A stretch of DNA of 64,000 bases from Dyadobacter linearis (GTDB taxonomy: Bacteria > Bacteroidota > Bacteroidia > Cytophagales > Spirosomataceae): contig NZ_CAJRAU010000001.1 of the NCBI RefSeq assembly GCF_907165045.1, forward strand, positions 868,001 through 932,000, in the 5' to 3' direction. The number at the start of each line of letters is the position of its first letter. Position 1 is the first letter of the stretch. The translations under genes were made by a program, and so were the position numbers. Below are positions 37,571 to 45,040 of this stretch, piece after piece. The notes beneath the pieces are model-generated. The model worked only from the letters and a program-made list of their open reading frames with translations. It ran no database searches and had not been told where the DNA came from.

Positions 37571-38108
37571 TATTTGTTCCAAAAAACACGGATAAGCTTT
37601 AAATTTTGTGACGCTCATGGTGCTTTGATAAATGAGTTGCAATGTCATCGATTAGTTGCTGGAAATTCATTCTAATTCTATGTTAATGGCCGTTCCAAAC
37701 GACAGCCGATTACAGGTGAGACTGTCGAAATGGACATAGAATATGTTGATGACCTTGGATACCGATATTCACAAAAAATCCGCAGCAGAGTTGGTGAAAA
37801 TGTCGCTCTCCAACGAATCCAATATTTGGAATAGACAAAATCAAATTAGCGCACCCGCCACTTTATCAACTCCACATTTAGCACTCCTCAATCCGCACAA
37901 TCTTTGCGACTGCTTGGTCTCCCCAACTTATTTAAAGGTAGCGCTCCACACCGCCCACATCCTTACATTAGTTGCGCTTCTCCTCTCAAATATTAGCTTA
38001 AATATTCAAAGCAAACGCTACGCGTCCATTAAGCGGTAATGCTCACATTTGCCCCTTTTACTGAATGCCTTTAACCTGAACAAAGTAACTTTCAACATTC
38101 ATCATCCT
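37571..38108. other. 538-base gap with a coding-like remnant
   Basis: No confident gene. One frame (about 37672-37834) reads FYVNGRSKRQPITGETVEMD, then IEYVDDLGYRYSQKIRSRVG, then ENVALQRIQYLE and a stop, which looks like real protein; its upstream start is closed by a stop codon. A 98-codon ORF at 37743-38039 overlaps it in another frame and does not look coding in its second half. Confidence 0.5.
37730..37834 (+). pseudogene. Possible C-terminal remnant of an unknown gene
   Basis: 34 residues from MDIEYVDDLGYRYSQKIRSR, stop at 37832-37834. The frame extends upstream without Met to about 37672 (VNGRSKRQPITGETVE), where a TAA closes it. Composition is protein-like. I do not recognise it. It could be the 3' tail of a gene lost from this accessory region. 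Confidence 0.35.
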
Positions 38109-38675
38109 ATGAAAAGAAACGCATTCATTGGCAGTATGGCTGTCATTAGTTCACTTCCTGCCATTGTATTTGCGAAGGCAGCGGCATTGAGGGGAATGAT
38201 CGAAAAAGTATTTAAGACGAAGGCTGGTGAAGGACGGAAGCATGGTCACATTCAGTTAAAGGGGGTCAATGCGAATGTGTTGGATGTGAAGGTTTCGGGT
38301 AGTGATACGGATGGTGGTTTTGCGATTTTTGAGCAAACTTCACTCAGTCAGGGCCGCGGAACGCCGCTACATGTGCACCCGGGCCAGGATGAAGTTTTTT
38401 ATGTGCTTGAAGGCGCTTATGAATTCCTTATTGATAAGGAAAGATTTAGTCTGACCGTCGGTGAGAGCATCTTTCTGCCGCGAGCCGTTCCCCACGCCTG
38501 GACCCAGGCATCGGCCAAAGGCAAAATGCTGGTAACATTGCAGCCAGCTGGGAAGTTAGAAGATTTTTTCTTGCAAATGGCAGCGCTGACACACGATCCT
38601 ACGCCTCAGGAAATTGCCAAAATATTTGAACAAAACGAAATGAAGGTGGTAGGACCACCGTTGAAACTGGATTGA
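38109..38675 (+). CDS. Cupin-domain protein with signal-like N-terminus
   Basis: 188 residues from MKRNAFIGSMAVISSLPAIVF (ATG at 38109); a further upstream ATG at 38049 lacks support. The N-terminal hydrophobic stretch may be a signal peptide. Cupin motifs: TPLHVHPGQDEVFYVLEG (two His, Glu) and SIFLPRAVPHAW (His). Such proteins are quercetinase- or dioxygenase-like or bind small ligands. Stand-alone gene. Confidence 0.87.
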   Translation: MKRNAFIGSMAVISSLPAIVFAKAAALRGMIEKVFKTKAGEGRKHGHIQLKGVNANVLDVKVSGSDTDGGFAIFEQTSLSQGRGTPLHVHPGQDEVFYVLEGAYEFLIDKERFSLTVGESIFLPRAVPHAWTQASAKGKMLVTLQPAGKLEDFFLQMAALTHDPTPQEIAKIFEQNEMKVVGPPLKLD

Positions 38676-38868
38676 AAGTTGCGTTTTTCTGGGGACAATT
38701 AAGTTTTGCTATTAATCAATAATCGCAGTAGATCGGGTTAATTAAACGTGTGTTAAATTCCTGTTTCGAGGCGAGTGGATATTCTGAGGAGTAAGGATTT
38801 ATACCTGCGATTAAGCGCAAAATGCAATTACGGCAACTTCCCTGACTCGTTCATTGATGCACCAGAGG

Positions 38869-39306
38869 TCAGTTTGAGGTTGCTGTTACATAAGATTGCC
38901 GTTCGTTTCTTAATTTATCCTGCAGTTCCGCAATCGCTTTCTTTTTGTTTTGCCTGATCTGGGCGAGCAAGGGTTTTGGACCGCCGTCTGGGTTGTACCG
39001 GGACCCCCACTCAAGCACCTCCACCATGACCGGCACCAGCTCGATTCCTTTGTCCGTGATCAGATACAGGAAACTGGATGCGTTTTTGGGTGAAACTACT
39101 TTGGAAACTATTCCTTCCTCCAATAGCGTGTTCAGCTTTTCGGTCAATACGGCAGAGGATATCTTCTCCGCTGATGCGCGAAACTCCAGAAAAGAGTTTT
39201 TGCCGTTAAACATCAGGTCACGCAGGATCAGCAGCATCCATTTATCACCGAAAATTTCCACCGAAAAGTTGATGGGGCAGGTTGATCTTCTCTCCATTGT
39301 TTTCAT
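38869..39306 (-). CDS. HxlR-family transcriptional regulator
   Basis: 145 residues, winged-helix: CPINFSVEIFGDKWMLLILRDL, NSFLEFRASAEKISSAVLTEKL, LEEGIVSKVV. The Cys near residue 9 (RSTCPI) is the conserved redox-sensitive Cys of aldehyde- and quinone-responsive HxlR regulators such as HypR and QorR. Divergent from an SDR oxidoreductase gene, its likely target; a near-perfect inverted repeat lies between them. Confidence 0.92.
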   Translation of the reverse strand: MKTMERRSTCPINFSVEIFGDKWMLLILRDLMFNGKNSFLEFRASAEKISSAVLTEKLNTLLEEGIVSKVVSPKNASSFLYLITDKGIELVPVMVEVLEWGSRYNPDGGPKPLLAQIRQNKKKAIAELQDKLRNERQSYVTATSN

Positions 39307-39318
39307 AATATCATTACC

Positions 39319-39347
39319 GAAAGCAGTTTGTTTTTAAAACTACTTTC
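39319..39347. promoter_or_regulatory. Inverted repeat, probable HxlR operator
   Basis: GAAAGCAGTTT (39319-39329) faces AAACTACTTTC (39337-39347) with one mismatch in 11 bases and a 7-base centre. It covers the -33 element of the SDR promoter and lies 13 bases before the hxlR start codon, the right place for a repressor that controls both genes. Confidence 0.65.
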
Positions 39348-39358
39348 AGCTACATTTG
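39327..39358 (+). promoter_or_regulatory. Bacteroidota-type promoter of the SDR gene
   Basis: TTTG (39327-39330), a 20-base spacer, then TACATTTG (39351-39358), matching the TTTG-N19-21-TAnnTTTG consensus of Bacteroidota sigma-A promoters. The start codon is 42 bases further on. Confidence 0.72.
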
Positions 39359-39399
39359 CAGTTCATAAAACAGACTACAAAAGTAGCAAAAATTTAATT

Positions 39400-40143
39400 A
39401 TGGACTTCACAGACAAAAACGTCATTATCACAGGCGCAACATCGGGAATCGGACTCGCAACGGCAAAAGCATTCATTAACGCAGGTGCTAATGTGTGGGT
39501 TACCGGAAGAAACGCCGAAAATTTACAAAAGGCAAGCGCGCAAATAAACAGCCCCAGATTGACCACTGTTGTATCTGATACTTCAAAACTTGCAGAGATT
39601 TCTGTTCTGGAACAAGCATTTGCGGAGAGTGGAAATAAACTGGACGTTCTCTTTCTGAATGCAGCGATCGGCGTATTTGAGCCGATAGAAAAAGTCACCG
39701 AGGAAAATTTTGACGCACAGTTCACCACCAATGTAAAAGGGCATTTTTTCACACTGCAAAAACTACTTCCGCATCTGGCAGAGGGAGCATCGGTCATTTT
39801 TACATCTTCATCGGCTGCGACCGCCGCCACCCTGGGAACGAGCGTATATTCCGCGACCAAAGGAGCGCTGACTAAAATTGCTCAAATCGCTGCTAATGAG
39901 CTGGCAACCCGGAAAATCCGCGTAAATACCGTGAGTCCAGGCCCAATTGCCACACCCGGTCTGGATAGCGTCTTACCCCAGGACGCACAAGCATTCGTAG
40001 CTACTACCACCGCATTGCAAAGGCTCGGCCATCCCGACGAAATTGCAAAAACAGTACTGTTTCTGGCTTCTGATGCCGCAAGCTTTATTTCAGGAACAGA
40101 TATCGTAGCTGACGGTGGTTATCACACCTATGCATTGAAATAA
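39400..40143 (+). CDS. SDR-family oxidoreductase
   Basis: Short-chain dehydrogenase of 247 residues, starting at MDFTDKNVIITGATSGIGLA; an upstream ATG at 39328 falls in the promoter. NAD(P) motif TGATSGIG, the NAAIG stretch, the catalytic Ser-Tyr-Lys (FTSSSAA...VYSATKGAL), and the PGPIATPG cofactor loop. Probably NADP-linked given the Arg in WVTGRN. Substrate unknown; control by the divergent HxlR regulator suggests an aldehyde or quinone response. Confidence 0.94.
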   Translation: MDFTDKNVIITGATSGIGLATAKAFINAGANVWVTGRNAENLQKASAQINSPRLTTVVSDTSKLAEISVLEQAFAESGNKLDVLFLNAAIGVFEPIEKVTEENFDAQFTTNVKGHFFTLQKLLPHLAEGASVIFTSSSAATAATLGTSVYSATKGALTKIAQIAANELATRKIRVNTVSPGPIATPGLDSVLPQDAQAFVATTTALQRLGHPDEIAKTVLFLASDAASFISGTDIVADGGYHTYALK

Positions 40144-40245
40144 CTTCATGCTTTACAAGCGCCGGTCTGGTTATGAAATAGTTACGCAGCTATCTCCTCT
40201 AAAACGCCAGGGATTCAGGTCGACATTTATCGCATTGCAGGTATA

Positions 40246-40278
40246 AAAGTCTCTCAGCACAAGCTGGGGGACTTTTTT
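40246..40278 (+). terminator. Intrinsic terminator after the SDR gene
   Basis: Stem AAAGTCTCTCAGC (40246-40258), loop ACAA, then GCTGGGGGACTTT, with two G-U pairs, followed by a run of six T ending at 40278. About 100 bases after the SDR stop. Confidence 0.83.
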
Positions 40279-40417
40279 GCTTAAAATCCTGGAAACTAAC
40301 CTTATCCAACCGATGTTGAACCGAAAGAGTAATAAAAGATTTTACATTGGATTTTACCGAAAAACGCGGATTTTTGGTGACCGCCAGTAAGTCAGCGCGT
40401 TTTTAAAAATAATAATA

Positions 40418-42814
40418 ATGGAACCGACGATTATTGATGTAATCCAAGATGCACCATACGGTCTCCAGAAAATCGACTCTTCCATATCATTCAGAAATTT
40501 TATCAACTTTCTGGAAGAGAAAGCAGGGCGGGAACAAACAGTCAAAAAAACATTCTTCTCCATGGTGCTGGACCGGCTTCGGTCGAATCCGGCTTTCTCG
40601 GCGGACATTGATATCAACAATATTGCAGATTTCAGAGAAGAACTAAGTTTGGTTTACGGCATGCTGATGCCGCCCGTTACGAATGAAGATGAAGTTTTTT
40701 GGGCGTTAAGTACACCTGTGAGCCCGGTCGTATTTTACGGCACATCCGGTTTTTACAAGCTGATGACAGACAATTCTGGCAATGTCAGATGCGAGATTGC
40801 GGATAAAACCGCGATCAATGTGAAGCAGAAAATGAAAAAGCTGTACTCGTTTATCCTTGAACGGCTTTACCAATTTCCACCGCTGCACGAGAGCGACCTG
40901 ATCATTGCGCTGAACGACGAAAAGACCGGACTGAAACGATATTACCGTGCAAATCTGGACACCCGGTTTGCAGACGTATATGCTAAGGAGAGTCTTCCTG
41001 AACTTGATCGGGAAGAGATCCGGAAGGAGTTGCAGGAGTCCAACGATATTGATGTGCTAAGCCGGGTGCTTCCGTTAAACATGTTCCGGTTCGAAGGTTT
41101 TTCGGTCATTGTATTTACCGATGTAACAGCCGAACATGCAGTTGACAACATCAAAAGCGCGATTCTTGGCCGCGCTTCCTACGACGCAAATACCTATTTC
41201 AGCAACGTTACCAATGCGCTGAAAATGCTCGCCTGCAATTCGGACATTGATTTTGGATTGTTGCCCGTGCTGCGTGTGAACAATAAGCTTGTGTTCGACC
41301 GGAGTACTGTGCTTTTCAGTAAGCTGATGACCGCGGCACTTCAGGACAATGAGGCGGAAGATATGTATCTGTCTATGGCTAACCAGTATTTCCAGGCGCC
41401 TAAGGTGCTGTTTATGCGAAATCTGGCGCTGGAAGACGAAAGCAAGATGGATTTCATCCGCATACTCAAAGCCGATGGCGTGGAATCTTATGCTTTGCTA
41501 CCCGTATATTACGATAACAAGGCTATTGGAGTGCTCGAAGTTTACTCCAAATCAAATACAGCGATCGATGAGCGTGTGCTGGCGAGGCTCGATGCCGCAC
41601 TTCCTTTCATCGGCCAAATGATGAAATATTACATTGATGAGTTCAATGTGGGAATCGACAATGTGATCAGGGAGAAATTTACGTCTTTGCAGCCTGCCGT
41701 ACAATGGCGGTTCCGCGAAACGGCCTGGCATTACCTCCGCGACAAATCGCTCAAAATGCCTTCTTCTACCATTGAAACGATTCAATTCCGTAACGTATAT
41801 CCGCTTTATGGTGCCATTGATATCCGGAATTCGACATTGGAAAGAAATGCCGCGCTAAGGGACGATTTGCACTTACAATTTGATTTATTGATAGAAACCT
41901 TTACGATTTTAAAGCAGAAACTGGGTTTCGGGCTCGCCGATGAGATGATCTACAAATGCAAAAAATGGATCGAAGAAATCGACAATGATTCTACGGACAG
42001 CGATGAGATGCGTGTGCGGGATTTCCTGGAATACGAGGCACATCCTTTTTTGTTACATTTTAAGGAAGCACGGGCTTTTCAATCGGCCTCTGGCGTGGCG
42101 GATGATGAAAATGAGGAACTGGCGGATGTTATCGATAAATATTTCGAAATAACAGACGAACATACCGGGGCTGCTTATTCCAACAGACGCGCGCTCGAAG
42201 CTTCTATGCAAACGGTCAATTCATCTGTAAACCTGTATCTGGATCTTTTCAGAAAGGAAATTCAACAGTCTTATCCCTGCTATTTTGAGAAGTTCAGGAC
42301 GGATGGCATTGAATATGATATCTATATCGGTCAGTCTATTGAGCCGGAAAAGAAGTTTAGTGAACTGTATCTCAAAAACATACGGCTCTGGCAACTGACT
42401 TCGATGGCGGCCATTTCAAAAATCACAAATTCGCTTATTCCGCAGATGGAAAAACCGCTGCAAACCACGCAGTTGATTTTCATTCATTCCAGCAGCATTG
42501 ACATTAGTTTCCGCGATGATGAGCGGCGTTTCGATGTAGAAGGCGCGTACAACATTCGTTATCAGGTTATTAAAAAGCGTATCGATAAAGTACACATCAA
42601 AGGAAGTGGCGAGCGCCTTACGCAGCCAGGGAAAATAGCGCTCGTGTATTTCAATACTAAATCCGCCGATGAATATGTCGGGTATATCCGGTATTTACAG
42701 GAGAAAAAAACTTTAAAAGACGATTTGGAATTCCTTGATCTGGAAGAATTACAGGGCGTTACGGGATTAAAGGCGCTCCGGGTTGGGGTTAACCTCGACT
42801 CAGAGTGGCTCTGA
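40418..42814 (+). CDS. GAF-domain protein with DIRNST (cyclase-like) motif
   Basis: 798 residues, no signal peptide. The first 240 residues are mostly helical and not recognised. A GAF domain covers about 250-415 (ANTYFSNVTNALKMLACNSD, LLPVYYDNKAIGVLEVYSK). At residues 460-475 follows VYPLYGAIDIRNSTLERN, which resembles the first metal-binding block of class III nucleotide cyclases (xxDIRxST), then a helical region and C-terminal ISFRDDERRFDVEGAYNIRY to the end. The family is Bacteroidota-wide. A second catalytic Asp and the Lys-Asp and Arg residues of a full cyclase are not evident, so activity is unproven. It is 34 bases from an HD-PycTM gene. Confidence 0.85.
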   Translation: MEPTIIDVIQDAPYGLQKIDSSISFRNFINFLEEKAGREQTVKKTFFSMVLDRLRSNPAFSADIDINNIADFREELSLVYGMLMPPVTNEDEVFWALSTPVSPVVFYGTSGFYKLMTDNSGNVRCEIADKTAINVKQKMKKLYSFILERLYQFPPLHESDLIIALNDEKTGLKRYYRANLDTRFADVYAKESLPELDREEIRKELQESNDIDVLSRVLPLNMFRFEGFSVIVFTDVTAEHAVDNIKSAILGRASYDANTYFSNVTNALKMLACNSDIDFGLLPVLRVNNKLVFDRSTVLFSKLMTAALQDNEAEDMYLSMANQYFQAPKVLFMRNLALEDESKMDFIRILKADGVESYALLPVYYDNKAIGVLEVYSKSNTAIDERVLARLDAALPFIGQMMKYYIDEFNVGIDNVIREKFTSLQPAVQWRFRETAWHYLRDKSLKMPSSTIETIQFRNVYPLYGAIDIRNSTLERNAALRDDLHLQFDLLIETFTILKQKLGFGLADEMIYKCKKWIEEIDNDSTDSDEMRVRDFLEYEAHPFLLHFKEARAFQSASGVADDENEELADVIDKYFEITDEHTGAAYSNRRALEASMQTVNSSVNLYLDLFRKEIQQSYPCYFEKFRTDGIEYDIYIGQSIEPEKKFSELYLKNIRLWQLTSMAAISKITNSLIPQMEKPLQTTQLIFIHSSSIDISFRDDERRFDVEGAYNIRYQVIKKRIDKVHIKGSGERLTQPGKIALVYFNTKSADEYVGYIRYLQEKKTLKDDLEFLDLEELQGVTGLKALRVGVNLDSEWL

Positions 42815-42848
42815 TACAATATTGAATGCAGCATTAAACTGAACTTCT

Positions 42849-44072
42849 ATGAATTACAACCATCGGCTTGACAAGGTGCGGCATTATGTCCATCATTTCT
42901 TTGGCAAAAAAGAACTGGCGCAACTCAGTTACCATAACCTGGTGCATACCGAAGCCGTTGTATCGAATGCAGTCAAAATTGCCAATCATTACCGTTTGGA
43001 GGATAAGGAAACTTTCATCGTCGTCACCGCCGCCTGGTTCCATGACACGGGTTACAGCACCGGCGAGGCGGCAGGTCACGAACAGCGCGGAGCTTCACTT
43101 GCAACCGAATTTTTGCGATCCGAAGCATTGGATGAAAGTGTGATAGCAGAAGTAGAAGGGTGTATTCTGGCGACTATATGGCCGCAAAATCCCAAGAATT
43201 TCTTGCAGCAGGTGGTTTGTGACGCGGACCTTTTTCATTTCGGAACACCCGAGTTTTCGGATTGGAACAAGCTCGTGCGCAAAGAAGCAGAGCAGCGTTC
43301 CGGCAAAAAAATGGACAAAGCGGAATGGCGAAAAAGCACCATTGCATTGCTGGAATCCCACACTTTCCAAACCGACTACTGCCGTGATTTGCTGGACAAG
43401 CAGAAGCGCAAGAACATTGAAAAGCTGAAAGAAAAGGAGCTCGAATCATCGACCGTTGAACCGGTTGTTGAAACCGTTACGGAAACATTTACTCCCGCAA
43501 CCGCGCCGGAAATCTCAGACATTAAAAAGATAAAGAACGACCGACCGGACAAAGGCATTGAAACCATGTTCCGGATCAGTTCCAATAACCATCAGAGGTT
43601 GAGCGATATGGCTGACAATAAGGCGCATATCATGATCACAACCACATCCATCATCATTTCCGTCCTGCTTAGCGTTCTCATCCGGAAGCTGGAAGACAAC
43701 ACTTACCTGATCATTCCTACCATACTTCTGCTAACGATTTGCATGATCACAATGGTGTTTTCCATCCTTTCAACACGCCCGACGATCCCGCATGGAACAT
43801 TCACGCAGGAGGATATTGATACGAAAAATGTGAACCTGCTGTTTTTTGGAAATTTTTACCGGATGTCGTTTACCGACTATTCCAACGGCATGCAGCGCAT
43901 GATGAATGACCGCGAGTTTTTATACGGGAGTTTGACCAAAGATGTTTATTCCCAGGGCGTTGTGCTTGGCCGGAAATATCGGTTGCTGCGCATTGCCTAC
44001 AATGTATTTATGTTCGGTATAGTCGTGTCCGTCATCGCCTTCGTGGTTGCCTCCGCACTTTTTGAACATTGA
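42849..44072 (+). CDS. HD phosphohydrolase fused to a Pycsar effector membrane domain (PycTM)
   Basis: 407 residues. N-terminal HD domain (about 20-150): LSYHNLVHTEAV, AWFHDTGY, GHEQRG and CDADLFHF, giving the H...HD...D metal-binding set of cyclic-nucleotide or nucleotide phosphohydrolases. A charged linker (about 180-235) leads to a PycTM/DUF5706 domain (about 240-407): NNHQRLSDMADNKAHIMITT, segments near 258-278, 285-307 and 380-404. In Pycsar antiphage systems a PycTM protein is the membrane effector switched on by cCMP or cUMP. Here it is fused to an enzyme that could hydrolyse the signal. The gene follows the GAF/DIRNST gene by 34 bases. Confidence 0.9.
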   Translation: MNYNHRLDKVRHYVHHFFGKKELAQLSYHNLVHTEAVVSNAVKIANHYRLEDKETFIVVTAAWFHDTGYSTGEAAGHEQRGASLATEFLRSEALDESVIAEVEGCILATIWPQNPKNFLQQVVCDADLFHFGTPEFSDWNKLVRKEAEQRSGKKMDKAEWRKSTIALLESHTFQTDYCRDLLDKQKRKNIEKLKEKELESSTVEPVVETVTETFTPATAPEISDIKKIKNDRPDKGIETMFRISSNNHQRLSDMADNKAHIMITTTSIIISVLLSVLIRKLEDNTYLIIPTILLLTICMITMVFSILSTRPTIPHGTFTQEDIDTKNVNLLFFGNFYRMSFTDYSNGMQRMMNDREFLYGSLTKDVYSQGVVLGRKYRLLRIAYNVFMFGIVVSVIAFVVASALFEH

Positions 44073-44185
44073 TCAATGATGGTTCTCAACCGTGCTATCA
44101 GCTGGCTTTCCTTTAATGGGCGTGTTTTGCAAGAGGCGGCCCGCCGGCAGAATCAGCAGACATATCGGACTAAACGTATTAAAAT

Positions 44186-45040
44186 ATGACGACATTCTTA
44201 CAGCAGATCAGTTTGCTGGCTTTGCTGACTTTGGGCGGGTGCGACTCTACAAAGAAGGAGCAGGTAGTTTACAAAGATTACGATCTGGGCAAGCCGGATA
44301 AATTCAACATGCCGGAAAGTCTCTTCGAGATCTCGGGCATTACCCTAAATCAAGGCAATCCGGACACTGTTTACGCGATCCAGGACGAAGACGGGCGGCT
44401 TTACCGCCTGGGCTGGGACGAGCCGAAGCAGCTGAATGTTAAGTTTTCCAAAAAAGGGGATTACGAGGATGTTACCATTATCAAAAACAATGTCTATGTC
44501 CTGAAAAGCAATGGCGTCATTTATAATTTTCCATTGACAGAAGCGGTTTTTGAGGAAGTGGAGCAGATCAGGGAGATAAAGAAAATATTACCGAAAGGAG
44601 AATATGAAGGCATGTTTGGCGACGAAACTTCCGGCAAAATTTACATTCTCTGCAAAAACTGCGAACAGGATAATGCCAAGCGCAGCATTACGGGCTACAT
44701 TATTGAGCCGAACAAAGATTCTTCACAGATTGCTGGTCAGTTTTCCATCAATGTGGAGGAGATCAAAGCGATTACCGGGAAAGTAGAACGCGGTTTCCGG
44801 CCGTCGGGTTTGGCCAAAAATCCGTTGACAAACGACTTTTATATCATCTCGGCTGTCAACAAGCTCATGGTCGTAACGGACAGTCAATGGAAGGTAAAAG
44901 AGGCTTATGCGCTGAATGGGAACCAGTTTATCCAGCCCGAGGGTATTGCTTTCGATAAACAGGGAAATCTCTACATTTCCAATGAAGGTGACGATCTGTT
45001 TTCGGGCAGCATTTTAAAGTTTAAAAAAATCAGCCGATGA
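44186..45040 (+). CDS. SdiA-regulated-type lipoprotein
   Basis: 284 residues. N-terminal lipobox LLTLGGC with Cys20 as probable lipid anchor. The mature part forms a beta-propeller-like SdiA-regulated/esterase-like phytase domain: FEISGITLNQGNPDTVYAIQ, EDGRLYRLGWDE, DVTIIKNNVYVLKSN, RGFRPSGLAKNP, PEGIAFDKQGNLYISNEGDD. Exact role unknown. Its stop overlaps the start of the next gene by 4 bases (ATGA), so the two are co-expressed. Confidence 0.89.
   Translation: MTTFLQQISLLALLTLGGCDSTKKEQVVYKDYDLGKPDKFNMPESLFEISGITLNQGNPDTVYAIQDEDGRLYRLGWDEPKQLNVKFSKKGDYEDVTIIKNNVYVLKSNGVIYNFPLTEAVFEEVEQIREIKKILPKGEYEGMFGDETSGKIYILCKNCEQDNAKRSITGYIIEPNKDSSQIAGQFSINVEEIKAITGKVERGFRPSGLAKNPLTNDFYIISAVNKLMVVTDSQWKVKEAYALNGNQFIQPEGIAFDKQGNLYISNEGDDLFSGSILKFKKISR

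Noticed and set aside
37743-38039. 98-codon plus-strand ORF after the TA candidate
   Set aside because: The first third overlaps a better-looking frame and the rest has no protein-like pattern; no recognised domain.
40418-42814. Calling the GAF protein a confirmed class III nucleotide cyclase
   Set aside because: Only one short block (IDIRNST) fits; the other catalytic and base-binding residues are not evident from the sequence alone.
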